NCBI RefSeq assembly: GCF_025398195.1
Contig: NZ_JAODNV010000009.1
Location: forward strand, 62,001-126,000
From: Chelativorans petroleitrophicus
GTDB taxonomy: Bacteria; Pseudomonadota; Alphaproteobacteria; Rhizobiales; Rhizobiaceae
Reading direction: 5' to 3'
Length of the DNA: 64,000 nucleotides
In this document: in pieces, positions 43,035 to 51,345 of the stretch
Position numbering within the stretch: the first letter of the stretch is position 1
How the letters are laid out: each line of letters opens with the position of its first letter
Made by a program: the position numbers and the translations under genes
The notes under the pieces: generated by a model
Database searches by the model: none
Told to the model about the DNA's origin: nothing
What the model saw: the letters and a program-made list of their open reading frames with translations, nothing else

Positions 43035-44231
43035 TCAGGCGAAGAAATCCGCGTCCTCGGGTGCAAGATAGCGTTTCGCCTCCTCGGGGATGAGGTCGAC
43101 GCCCATGCCCGGGCGGTCGGGCACATCGATGAACCCGTCCTTCACGATCGGGTCAGGCAGGCCGTCCACGATGTCGCTCCACCAGGCGGGATCAGCCGTC
43201 GTGTATTCGAAGGCAATAAAATTGTGGGGTAAGGTGGCCGAGACCTGGACGAGCGCGGCAAGCCCGAGCAGACCGTTGGCCGTCCCGTGCGGGGCAATGG
43301 TGATGCCGTGCAGATCCGCATATTCGGCAATCCATTTGAGCTCCGCGATCCCGCCCACATCGGCAGGATCCGGACCGATCACATGGACGGCGTGCGTCTC
43401 GATCAGTTCCTTGAAATTCTGCCTCAGATAGATCTGCTCGCCGGTGTGGATCGGCGTCGGCGAGAGGCGTGTGAGCTCGCGATAAACCCCGGCATTGACC
43501 CAAGGCGTGTAGTCGCCTGACAGGAGATCCTCGATCCAGAGCAGATTGTAGGGCTCGAGCAGCCGGGCGAGCTTGATCGCATCGGCGAGCATCCAACCCG
43601 GGCCGCAGTCGAGCGCAAGCCCCACCTTGTCGCCCGCCACCTTCTTCATGGCAGCGACACACTCCACGAGATGCTTCAGTCCGCGCTCGGTGACCGGGCC
43701 GCGATCGAGCGCCCCATGAAACGGGCTCCTTTCCGGTTCACCGTAATAGAAGTACGGCACCTCGCGCTTCATGGACGAGTGAAAGCCGATCGGCTGCTTG
43801 ATGATGGTGAAGCCCTCCGGAAGGGCCATCATGCGGCGCATGTCTTCGGCATAGTCCTCGGGCCGGTGTCCGTTGAGCGGAAAGCGGATCGCGCCGTTGT
43901 AGACGCGCACCTTATCGCGCACCTTGCCGCCCAGAAGCCTGTGCACCGGCAGATTCGCGGCCTTGCCGGCGATATCCCAAAGGGCCATTTCGATGACGCT
44001 CACCGCCGAACCCCACGGCTTGAAGCCGCCGCGCTGTCTTATCTTCAGCATCACTCGCTCGACAAGCGTCGGGTCCTCGCCGATAAGCGCCTCGCGGAAA
44101 CTCAGGATGTGGGATTTCAGATAAGGCTTCCAGGTTTCGGCTTGGGCGTAGCCGGAAATGCCCTCGTCGGTAACGATCCGCACCACTGGGCTCTTGCCGA
44201 TCACGGCGCATTTCAAGTCGATGATCTTCAT
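43035..44231 (-). CDS. Enolase-superfamily dehydratase (mandelate racemase type)
   Basis: A 398-residue enolase-superfamily protein. Metal ligands are D208 (LALDCG), E234 (LWIEDLL) and E265 (HTGEQIY); H315 (IAPHGTANG) is the likely acid/base. The N-terminal capping domain is complete. These features fit sugar-acid dehydratases, which convert an aldonate or glycarate to a 2-keto-3-deoxy acid. No KxK motif is seen on the opposite face. It overlaps the IclR gene by 4 bp and is read with it. The specific sugar acid is not determined. Confidence 0.88.
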   Translation of the reverse strand: MKIIDLKCAVIGKSPVVRIVTDEGISGYAQAETWKPYLKSHILSFREALIGEDPTLVERVMLKIRQRGGFKPWGSAVSVIEMALWDIAGKAANLPVHRLLGGKVRDKVRVYNGAIRFPLNGHRPEDYAEDMRRMMALPEGFTIIKQPIGFHSSMKREVPYFYYGEPERSPFHGALDRGPVTERGLKHLVECVAAMKKVAGDKVGLALDCGPGWMLADAIKLARLLEPYNLLWIEDLLSGDYTPWVNAGVYRELTRLSPTPIHTGEQIYLRQNFKELIETHAVHVIGPDPADVGGIAELKWIAEYADLHGITIAPHGTANGLLGLAALVQVSATLPHNFIAFEYTTADPAWWSDIVDGLPDPIVKDGFIDVPDRPGMGVDLIPEEAKRYLAPEDADFFA

Positions 44232-45043
44232 CCCAACGCCTCCCTCGGCTCCCGATTGGAGGCGGGCATCGCCTCGCTGATCGCGCGCGCTGTCTCAATC
44301 GCTGCCATGCGCAGTTCCTCCATCCGGCTTGGCTCCGTGCCCGCCAGAAAAGGAATGCTGAGTGCCGCCACCACCTTGCCCCTCCGGTCGTAAACGGGAG
44401 CGGCGAAGGCCTGGATGCTCGGCGCGTTCTCGCCCTTGTCCTGAGCCCAGCCCTGGCGCCTGATGCGCGCAAGCTCGCTGCGCAGGCGCTTCGGGTCCGT
44501 GATGGTCCTGTTCGTATAGACGGTGAGCGGCGTCGAGAGCCAGTAATCGATCGCCTCGGGCGGCAGATGCGCCAGAAGGAGTTTGCTCGCCGCGCCGGCG
44601 TGGATGGGCATGCGCTGGCCAGGGGCAACGGTTAGCGCATATTCCCGCCGGCCCTGGGAGGTGGCCAGCACCAGTATGCCGTCTTCGTCGATGACGCTGA
44701 GTTTCACGCTCTCGCCGAGCTCGGTCGCAAGCTTGTCCAGAAATGGCTGGGCGATGGCACCCACATCGATCTCGCTTGCCCGCGAGGCCACCTGGGCGGC
44801 GAGCGTCAGCAGCCGCCGTCCGAGAGTATAGGTGCCCGCGTCATCGCGCCGGACGATCTCGTGCCGCTGCAACGTGTTCAGGATGCGATAAACCGTGGTG
44901 CGGGGCAGGCGCAGGCGACTCGTGAGCTCGCGGATGGTGAGGCCCGTTCCGTTGCTGTGCTCCAGCTCGCCAAGCACGTCCATCATCCTGTCGATGACGG
45001 GAATTGTGTGCTTCGCGGGAGCCTCATTGGTCGTTTCGCCCAT
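44228..45043 (-). CDS. IclR-family transcriptional regulator
   Basis: A 271-residue IclR regulator: the winged helix (LTIRELTSRLRLPRTTVYRILNTLQRHEIV, about 35-64) is followed by the GAF-like effector domain with its IDEDGILVLATSQGRR and GAASKLLLAHLP blocks. Its gene starts a leftward two-gene unit with a dehydratase. The 200-bp gap to the rightward VOC gene carries TTCATATTTGAA, and a matching box lies before the uxuA-like gene. It therefore probably regulates sugar-acid genes in both directions. Confidence 0.93.
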   Translation of the reverse strand: MGETTNEAPAKHTIPVIDRMMDVLGELEHSNGTGLTIRELTSRLRLPRTTVYRILNTLQRHEIVRRDDAGTYTLGRRLLTLAAQVASRASEIDVGAIAQPFLDKLATELGESVKLSVIDEDGILVLATSQGRREYALTVAPGQRMPIHAGAASKLLLAHLPPEAIDYWLSTPLTVYTNRTITDPKRLRSELARIRRQGWAQDKGENAPSIQAFAAPVYDRRGKVVAALSIPFLAGTEPSRMEELRMAAIETARAISEAMPASNREPREALG

Positions 45044-45106
45044 GCGGTCATACCCGTGTTGACTTTCGTTGGTTCGCCATTACCATACGAAATTGAACTG
45101 TCAAAG

Positions 45107-45118
45107 TTCATATTTGAA
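45107..45118. promoter_or_regulatory. Probable IclR box, site 1
   Basis: TTCATATTTGAA has TTCA/TGAA inverted ends and lies 64 bp upstream of the IclR start and 127 bp before the VOC gene. Its exact reverse complement recurs at 47088-47099 before the uxuA-like gene, which supports a shared regulator. Confidence 0.6.
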
Positions 45119-45244
45119 TAGATTGGCGCGGAGGTCGTGGATGCTTTGCCTGGAAGCCGACGGCGGGCGGCGCCGTTTACGCAGCGGCCTGATGCGTACC
45201 ATGGTCGCAGCCGGCGGCACAGGCCGCGCTGGAGCTTTTGGCCC

Positions 45245-45676
45245 ATGCTGACGGTCTCCTCGATCACCCATGTCGCCATCCGCGTGAAGGAAATCGAGCG
45301 CACGCTCGACTTCTACACCAAAAAGCTCGGCTTCTCCGAAATGATGCGGCTCGACCGGGACGGAAAGCTCTGGCTGGTCTATCTGCGCATCACGGACGAC
45401 CAGTATCTCGAGGTGTTTCCGGAAGGCGAGGGCGAGCGTGCTGCCGAGCGCGAGGCGGTAGGTTATAACCACATGTGCCTCGCGGTGCCCGACATTGACC
45501 AGACAGTGCGTGAGCTTGAAGAAGCCGGCGTACCGCTGATCCGGCCGAAAACCATGGGCGCGGACGGCAATTGGCAAGCCTGGATCGAAGATCCCGACGG
45601 CCATCGCATTGAGCTCATGCAGATGGCGCCAGACAGCATGCAGGCAAAGGCCATCGAGCGGCTGAGGAGCGCGTAG
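45245..45676 (+). CDS. VOC-superfamily (glyoxalase-like) protein
   Basis: A 143-residue protein of the vicinal-oxygen-chelate fold: two beta-alpha-beta-beta-beta modules, with metal ligand candidates H9 (THVAIRV), E60 (YLEVFP), H77 (YNHMCLAV) and E125 (GHRIELMQ). This is the glyalase-I/lactoylglutathione lyase-like layout. It opens the rightward sugar-acid operon next to the IclR gene. It could act as an isomerase, epimerase or lyase on a pathway intermediate; the precise reaction cannot be read from sequence. Confidence 0.85.
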   Translation: MLTVSSITHVAIRVKEIERTLDFYTKKLGFSEMMRLDRDGKLWLVYLRITDDQYLEVFPEGEGERAAEREAVGYNHMCLAVPDIDQTVRELEEAGVPLIRPKTMGADGNWQAWIEDPDGHRIELMQMAPDSMQAKAIERLRSA

Positions 45677-45679
45677 ACC

Positions 45680-45823
45680 ATGGCGCGCATCGCCTATCTG
45701 ATGGCGATCGATTTCGGCAGCGGTGAGCTGAGGGAGAGGACGCTTGCCGATCACAACCATTCAACGAATCCGCAGGAGCCTGCCCCGGAGTTATCGCAGG
45801 CGCTTGAGAAAGCGCTGGGCTGA
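45680..45823 (+). pseudogene. Iron-type alcohol dehydrogenase, reduced to both ends
   Basis: A 47-codon frame with a good GAGGAG site. Its first 18 residues (ARIAYLMAIDFGSGELR) look like the N-terminus of iron-containing alcohol dehydrogenases (maleylacetate-reductase-like). Its last 25 (LADHNHSTNPQEPAPELSQA and on) look like the C-terminus (ATNPR-PT--D---LL-AAL). The roughly 330 residues between, including the NAD and iron sites, are absent, yet the frame is kept. It is best read as an in-frame internal deletion, since the product could not fold as a dehydrogenase. Confidence 0.5.
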
Positions 45824-45842
45824 CCCGCGCCAGGGAACCGCC

Positions 45843-47021
45843 ATGAAGATCACCGCACAGAAAGTGTTTGTCGCCAATGCTTCGCGCACGAATTTCGTGT
45901 TCGTGAAGCTCTACACCGACGAGGGCATCGAGGGTGTGGGCGAGGCCACGCTCGAATGGAAGACAAAGACGGTCGTCGCGGCCCTAGAGGAATTGGAGCG
46001 CGTACTGATTGGCCGCGACCCCTTTGCAGTCGATGCGATCATTGAGCAGCTTCACCGCGACAGCTATTGGCGCACGGGCGCCGTGTTCCGCACGGCGCTG
46101 GGGGCGGTCGAGGCCGCACTGCTCGACATCAAAGGCAAGGCGCTGGGTGTTCCCGTGTTCGAGCTTCTAGGCGGGAAGTTCCGCGAAAAGGTCGCCTGCT
46201 ACGCGAACCACTGGTTCTTCGGAGCCGAGACGCCGGACCAATATGCCGAAAACGCGCGGCGCGCCGTCGCCATGGGTTACAAGGCGCTAAAGTGGGACCC
46301 GTTCGAGGCGGCAGATCTCGAAATGGACCGCGTCCAGCGCCGCCGCACGATCGCAATCGTGGAAGCAGTGCGCGATGCCGTGGGACCGGATATCGACCTG
46401 ATGCTCGACGTTCACGGGCGGCTCAACGTGCCGACTGCCATCGCCATGTGCAGGGAGCTCGCCCGATTCGATCTCACCTGGATTGAGGAGCCGACGCCGC
46501 CCGAGAGCATCGACGCTCTTGCCGAGGTGCGCGCCAGGAGCCCGGTGCCGATCGCCGCTGGCGAGCGCTGGTACGAGCCTGCGCGCTTCCTCGAAGCGCT
46601 CAACAAGAAGGCGGTCGACATCCTGCAGCCGGACGTGTCGCACGCCGGCGGCCTCAGCGAAACCAAGCGCATTGCCCATCTGGCGCACACGCATCTGATC
46701 CCCATCGCGCCGCATAACCCGGTGGGGCCGGTGATGAACGCCATGACGCTGCATGTGGCCGTGGCGATTCCGAATTTCTGCGTCTTCGAAACGGTTTCCA
46801 TAGATGTGCCCTGGCGCAAGGAGCTAGTGCGCGAGACGCTTCAGTTTGAAGACGGGCATCTTCTTGCGCCGACAGCTCCGGGCTTGGGCGTGGAACTCAT
46901 CGAAGAGGCGTGTGCCCGCTTCCCCTACGAGCCCTACGACGTGCCGCTTTTTGACGGCACCATTAACACCAAAGGGGTAGCAACCGGGGCGGCAATCTTC
47001 TCCAACGGCGGCGACCGTTGA
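45843..47021 (+). CDS. Enolase-superfamily dehydratase, D-galactonate dehydratase-like
   Basis: A 392-residue enolase-superfamily protein with the GalD/DgoD residue set: D189 and H191 (LMLDVHGR), E215 (WIEEP), E241 (AAGERW) and H291 (IAPHNPVGP). In DgoD the equivalent two histidines act as acid and base. It should dehydrate an aldonate such as galactonate to the 2-keto-3-deoxy acid. ATG 45843 is used; the open frame continues upstream without family sequence. It sits between the VOC gene and the uxuA-like gene. Confidence 0.9.
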   Translation: MKITAQKVFVANASRTNFVFVKLYTDEGIEGVGEATLEWKTKTVVAALEELERVLIGRDPFAVDAIIEQLHRDSYWRTGAVFRTALGAVEAALLDIKGKALGVPVFELLGGKFREKVACYANHWFFGAETPDQYAENARRAVAMGYKALKWDPFEAADLEMDRVQRRRTIAIVEAVRDAVGPDIDLMLDVHGRLNVPTAIAMCRELARFDLTWIEEPTPPESIDALAEVRARSPVPIAAGERWYEPARFLEALNKKAVDILQPDVSHAGGLSETKRIAHLAHTHLIPIAPHNPVGPVMNAMTLHVAVAIPNFCVFETVSIDVPWRKELVRETLQFEDGHLLAPTAPGLGVELIEEACARFPYEPYDVPLFDGTINTKGVATGAAIFSNGGDR

Positions 47022-47085
47022 GGCGTTCGCCAGCCTGTTGACAAGCGGGTGATGTTGCGGCCATAGTTACATATAGACTAGGTTC

Positions 47086-47101
47086 AATTCAAATATGAAT
47101 T
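47086..47101. promoter_or_regulatory. Probable IclR box, site 2
   Basis: AATTCAAATATGAATT is a 6-4-6 inverted repeat 28 bp before the uxuA-like start. Its inner TTCAAATATGAA equals the reverse complement of the box at 45107-45118. Confidence 0.6.
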
Positions 47102-47128
47102 GACTGAGAGCAGGGAGAAGCGCTCAGC

Positions 47129-48259
47129 GTGAAGGTTGGGCTCTCGCTATACGGCAAGCTTCTGAGCGAGGATGGAGCGCGCTTTGCAAGCCAGCTCGGC
47201 GTGGAGGATGTCGTCATCCACCTGACCGACTACGCGCGCAATGCGAATGACGCTGCCTATCGCGCCGGCGAAGTGGGCCCAATCAACGGCGATTGCATCG
47301 ACGTGCCGCTCTGGACCTTCGACTACATGTCCGAGATCGTCGACATGCTCCGCCGCCATGGCCTACGAATTGCGGCGATGGAAAACATCTCACCTAATTT
47401 CTGGTCCGACATCCTGCTCGACGGGCCGGCCAAGCGGCGGCAGATGGAGGCGCTGAAACAGCTTGTTCGGGATGCCGGGCGCGCCGGGATTCCTGTCATC
47501 GGCTACAATTTCTCCATCGCCGGCGTGTGGGGCTGGCGGCTGAAGCCCGTTGCCCGCGGCGGCGCGGTGACGGCCACTTTCAACCTTGACGAGATCGACT
47601 GGGAGAGACCGCTTCCGGACGGAATGGTGGGCAACATGCGCTATCGCGCACCAATGCCAGGTGCCGAGCCGCTGCAGGTAAGCGAAACGGAGCTATGGGA
47701 GCGTTTTGCCTGGTTCCTGCGCGAGCTCGTGCCCGTAGCAGAAGAAGCAGGCGTCAGGCTTGCTGCCCATCCGGACGATCCGCCGGTGGAGCGCCTGCGC
47801 GGAACGGCAAGGCTCGTCAATTCTCATGCGAAATACGACAGGCTGCTCGCGCTTGCGCCGAGCCGCGCCAACGCACTCGAATTCTGCGTCGGCTCCCTCG
47901 CCGAAATGCGCGAACGCGACATTTACGAGACGACGCGCCGCTTCGCCCGCATGGGCGCGATCGCCTATGTCCATTTCCGCAACGTGCGCGGCAAGGTGCC
48001 GAGCTATGTGGAGACCTTCGTCGACGACGGCGACGTCGACATGGCGCGCATCGTCCGCATCCTTCATGAAGAGGGGTTTGACGGCGTGCTCGTGCCGGAC
48101 CACGTGCCGGAACTTCACTGCCCCGCGCCCTGGCATGCCAGCCATGCCTACACGGTCGGCTATATGAAGGCGCTAGTTTCCGCAATCAAATCCGCCGTGC
48201 CGGCAAACGCCGGCGCGCAACCCGAAGATAGGAGCAGGATCGCCGCGGCCGCGCGGTGA
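47129..48259 (+). CDS. uxuA: Mannonate dehydratase-like protein (UxuA family)
   Basis: A 376-residue UxuA-family enzyme. The TIM-barrel motifs GYNFSIAGVWGW (about 125-136), AAHPDDPP (about 211-218), LEFCVGSLAE, YVHFRNVRG and VPDHVPELHC match the mannonate dehydratase active-site set with its His, Cys and Asp metal ligands. It would turn D-mannonate into 2-keto-3-deoxygluconate in hexuronate breakdown. The start is GTG 47129 with GGGAGAAG upstream. Its own promoter region carries the second IclR box, separate from the VOC/dehydratase unit. Confidence 0.88.
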   Translation: MKVGLSLYGKLLSEDGARFASQLGVEDVVIHLTDYARNANDAAYRAGEVGPINGDCIDVPLWTFDYMSEIVDMLRRHGLRIAAMENISPNFWSDILLDGPAKRRQMEALKQLVRDAGRAGIPVIGYNFSIAGVWGWRLKPVARGGAVTATFNLDEIDWERPLPDGMVGNMRYRAPMPGAEPLQVSETELWERFAWFLRELVPVAEEAGVRLAAHPDDPPVERLRGTARLVNSHAKYDRLLALAPSRANALEFCVGSLAEMRERDIYETTRRFARMGAIAYVHFRNVRGKVPSYVETFVDDGDVDMARIVRILHEEGFDGVLVPDHVPELHCPAPWHASHAYTVGYMKALVSAIKSAVPANAGAQPEDRSRIAAAAR

Positions 48260-48263
48260 ATTA

Positions 48264-48283
48264 TCCGGCGGGAGGCCGCCGGA
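48264..48283 (+). other. Stem-loop between uxuA-like and binding-protein genes
   Basis: TCCGGCGG (48264-48271) and CCGCCGGA (48276-48283) form an 8-bp stem around GAGG, 4 bp after the uxuA-like stop and just before the binding-protein ribosome site. No T-run follows. Confidence 0.45.
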
Positions 48284-48317
48284 AGGGAAAGCGACACATT
48301 CGTCGCAGGGAGGAAAC

Positions 48318-49532
48318 ATGACGAAGCCCTTACTTATCCTTGCCACCACAGCTTCGGCGCTGGCGTTCTCCTCGGTCGTTTCGCTTGCCGGCGAAGTCAC
48401 CTGGTGGACGCCCAATTTCAACGAGCCGCGCGCCAGGGAACTCGTCGAAAAGTTCCAGGCCGCCAACCCAGACATCACCGTCAATCTGGAGATCACCACG
48501 TCGGACGGCCTGCCGCAGCGTGTGCTCACAGCGCTGCAGTCCGGGGCCGCGCCCGACATCATCGACGTGCAGCACGGCTGGGTGAACGGCTATGCCCAGA
48601 ACGGGCTCGTGATCCCGCTCGACGACGTGCTTCAGGATCGCGAGGACTATATTCCCGCGGCCCTCGATTACGTGACGTGGGACGGGAAACTCTGGGGCAT
48701 TCCCTACCGCATCGAGACCCACGCCGTGATCTACAACAGGGGCCATTTCACGGAAGTGGGGCTTGATCCGGACAGCCCGCCGGAAACCTGGGCGGAGCTC
48801 GTTGACGTGGCCACCAAGCTCACGAAGGAAGGCCGCTCCGGATTTGCGATCACCGGCGGCGGCGAGGTGGGCAATACCATATTCCGCTCGCTGCCCTTCA
48901 TCTGGATGAATGGTAGCAGCATGATCTCGGATGACATGACCAAGGCCACGGTGAACGAGCCAGCGGCGGTCGAGGCGGTCACCTTCTATACCGACTTCTT
49001 CAGGAAGGGCCTTTCGCCAGCCTCGACACTTGAGAATGACGGCACAGCCAACCGTAGGTTATTCATCGCCGAGACGGTTTCGATGTACCAGTCCGGCCAG
49101 TTCGACATCGCTTCCATCCGAGAGGAGAACCCGGACATCGATATCGGCGTGATGCGCATCCCACATCCGGAGGGCAAGGACACCGCCGCCATTCTGGGCG
49201 GCTGGAGCTTTGTCGTGCCATCGGATGCGCAGAATCCGGACGAGGCAAAAATATTCCTCCAGTTCCTCGCCGAGGCCGAGAGCCAGGGGACGCTCACGGA
49301 CACGTTCCCGGCCCGCAAGTCGGCGATGGAGCTGCCGCGCTTCAACGATCCGATCCTACAGGTGTTCAAGGAGATGCTGCCCTATGGGCGACCTGTGCCG
49401 GCGGAGAAGAACTGGGTGCAGATCAGCCAGGCCTATTTCAACGGCATCCAGAGCATTCTCCTCGGCGACATGGAGCCTCAGGAGGCGATGGACGTGGCCG
49501 CCGAGGAGATTCAGGCGCTGCTCGACGAGTGA
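48318..49532 (+). CDS. Carbohydrate ABC importer solute-binding protein (family 1)
   Basis: A 404-residue periplasmic sugar-binding protein: signal peptide to about residue 24 (ASALAFSSVVSLA), then ITWWTPNFNEPRARELVEKFQAANPDI-type opening, the PDIIDVQHGWVNGYA segment and LWGIPYRIETHAVIYN (about 118-133). These are common to CUT1 importers. It probably binds a sugar acid or oligosaccharide of it, since it sits in a dehydratase operon. AGGGAGGAAA precedes the ATG. Confidence 0.93.
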   Translation: MTKPLLILATTASALAFSSVVSLAGEVTWWTPNFNEPRARELVEKFQAANPDITVNLEITTSDGLPQRVLTALQSGAAPDIIDVQHGWVNGYAQNGLVIPLDDVLQDREDYIPAALDYVTWDGKLWGIPYRIETHAVIYNRGHFTEVGLDPDSPPETWAELVDVATKLTKEGRSGFAITGGGEVGNTIFRSLPFIWMNGSSMISDDMTKATVNEPAAVEAVTFYTDFFRKGLSPASTLENDGTANRRLFIAETVSMYQSGQFDIASIREENPDIDIGVMRIPHPEGKDTAAILGGWSFVVPSDAQNPDEAKIFLQFLAEAESQGTLTDTFPARKSAMELPRFNDPILQVFKEMLPYGRPVPAEKNWVQISQAYFNGIQSILLGDMEPQEAMDVAAEEIQALLDE

Positions 49533-49541
49533 TTCAAGCAT

Positions 49542-49568
49542 GGCTCCGGCGGTGCGACAGCCGGAGCC
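49542..49568 (+). other. Intercistronic stem-loop after binding-protein gene
   Basis: GGCTCCGGC (49542-49550) and GCCGGAGCC (49560-49568) make a perfect 9-bp stem around a 9-base loop, directly between the binding-protein stop and the first permease. Confidence 0.6.
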
Positions 49569-49589
49569 GCGTTTGCCACGAGGCTTGCC

Positions 49590-50450
49590 ATGTACCGCCC
49601 ATCGACCGGGCTCCTCTTCGTTCTGCCGGCGCTGATCGTCCTGGCGATGCTGATCGCCTATCCGGTCGCCTATACGGGACTGCTCAGCGTGACTGACGGT
49701 CAGGGCAACTTCGTCGGCATGAGCAATTTCGCGAAGGTGCTTTCGGCGCGCGCCACGCCGCAAGCTTTCTGGAACACCGTCTACTGGGTCGTGGGCTCCA
49801 TCGTCTTCCAGGTCATCCTTGGCACTGCAACGGCAGTGCTCCTCAACCAGACCTTCGCCGGCCGCGCGATCGTCCGCTCGATCACGCTCATTCCCTGGGT
49901 CGTGCCGGGCATCGTGGCGGCCACCACCTGGGCATGGATGTTCCATACCGAATTCGGCATCATCAACTACATGCTGACGGGGCCGGGCATCATTGACCAG
50001 CCGATCGGCTGGCTCACCAACCGCGATACCGTGATGCCGGTGCTCATCGCCATCAATGTCTGGAAGCTGTTCCCCTTCGTGGCGATCATGGTGCTGGCGG
50101 GCCTGCAGTCGATCCCGAACGACCTTTACGAGGCCGCGCGGGTCGATGGGGCCAATTTCTGGGAGGAGGTGCGCTACGTCATGCTGCCGCAGGTGCGGCC
50201 GGTGATCGTTGCCGTCACGCTGCTCCTGGTGATCTGGGGGCTCAACTCCATCACCATCATCTACGCCATCACGCGCGGCGGGCCGGCGAACCGCACGCTG
50301 ATTACGCCGATCCAGATCTTCCGCATCGCTTTCGAAAACGTGCAGTTCAATCAGGCGGCGGCACTTTCGGTAATGTTCTTCGCCGTGGCGATCGCCATCG
50401 TCTTCGTCTACATCAAGGCGCTCGCCTCGCAGCCGAGAGAGGCACGATGA
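49590..50450 (+). CDS. Carbohydrate ABC importer permease (MalF/UgpA type)
   Basis: A 286-residue permease with six membrane segments. The EAA loop (YEAARVDGANFWEEVRYVMLPQ, about 181-202) is intact. It overlaps the next permease by 4 bp and follows the binding protein across the stem-loop. It forms the MalF-like half of the channel. Confidence 0.93.
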   Translation: MYRPSTGLLFVLPALIVLAMLIAYPVAYTGLLSVTDGQGNFVGMSNFAKVLSARATPQAFWNTVYWVVGSIVFQVILGTATAVLLNQTFAGRAIVRSITLIPWVVPGIVAATTWAWMFHTEFGIINYMLTGPGIIDQPIGWLTNRDTVMPVLIAINVWKLFPFVAIMVLAGLQSIPNDLYEAARVDGANFWEEVRYVMLPQVRPVIVAVTLLLVIWGLNSITIIYAITRGGPANRTLITPIQIFRIAFENVQFNQAAALSVMFFAVAIAIVFVYIKALASQPREAR

Positions 50451-51337
50451 ACAGCGGCACGCAAAACGCCGTGGCAGGCTTTCCGGCGTTGAAAGAGGAG
50501 GGCGGCCTCAAGGCGCCAGGGCTCGGCAAGCCGCTCATCTTCGTCGGCTCCGTCCTCGTCGTCCTGGTCTGCCTGTTCCCCTTCTGGTGGATGGCGCTTT
50601 CCTCGATCAAGACACTGCGGGAGCTTTACACGATCCCGCCCATCTGGTGGCCCGAAAGCCCGACGCTCGGCAACTACTACAAGGTGCTCTTCGAATCGAA
50701 CATCCCGCGCTACTTCCTGAACAGCGTGGTGATCTCGGTGGGCTCCACCGGCCTTGCGCTGGTTCTTGCGATCTTCGCGTCCTACGGTTTCGCGCGCTTC
50801 GACTTCAAGGGAAAGCCGCTGCTTCAGGCCTGCGTGCTCATCGGCCAGCTTCTGCCCACGGCGGCGATCATCGTGCCCCTTTTCGTCACGCTGCGCGTGC
50901 TCGGCCTCGTCAACACCTATTGGGGCCTCATCCTGGTCTACATGATCATCACGCTGCCGCTCTCGGTCTGGATGCTCACGAGCTATTTCAAGGCGATACC
51001 GGTGGAGCTGGAAGAGGCCGCGATCATCGACGGCGCCTCGCGCCTTGGCGTGCTTTTCCGCGTCACACTGCCCCTGTCGATCCCGGGCATCGTCGCAGTT
51101 ATCGTTTATGCGTTCGTTACCACCTGGAACGAGTTCATCTTCGCGCTCTGCTTTGCCACCGATTCTTCCGTGAAGACGCTGCCCATAGGGCTCGCGGAAT
51201 TTTCCACCGAGTTCAACACCGACTGGGGTGCGGTAATGGCGGCATCCGTCATCATGACGCTGCCGATCGCACTCCTGTTCCTGTCCATGCAACGCCTGTT
51301 CGTGGGAGGCCTCACGGCAGGCGCCACAAAGGGTTGA
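50447..51337 (+). CDS. Carbohydrate ABC importer permease (MalG/UgpE type)
   Basis: A 296-residue permease with the EAA loop EEAAIIDGASRLGVLFRVTLP (about 186-206) and the MalG-like ending GGLTAGATKG. The importer has no ATPase gene in this operon: the next gene is an aldo-keto reductase. It must borrow one, for example a UgpC/MsmX-type subunit such as that at 1312-2391. Confidence 0.93.
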   Translation: MNSGTQNAVAGFPALKEEGGLKAPGLGKPLIFVGSVLVVLVCLFPFWWMALSSIKTLRELYTIPPIWWPESPTLGNYYKVLFESNIPRYFLNSVVISVGSTGLALVLAIFASYGFARFDFKGKPLLQACVLIGQLLPTAAIIVPLFVTLRVLGLVNTYWGLILVYMIITLPLSVWMLTSYFKAIPVELEEAAIIDGASRLGVLFRVTLPLSIPGIVAVIVYAFVTTWNEFIFALCFATDSSVKTLPIGLAEFSTEFNTDWGAVMAASVIMTLPIALLFLSMQRLFVGGLTAGATKG

Positions 51338-51345
51338 GATTGCTG

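Noticed and set aside
50587-51345. A long N-terminal extension of the aldo-keto reductase
   Set aside because: It overlaps the whole permease gene in another frame and lacks AKR similarity; the AKR begins at 51346.
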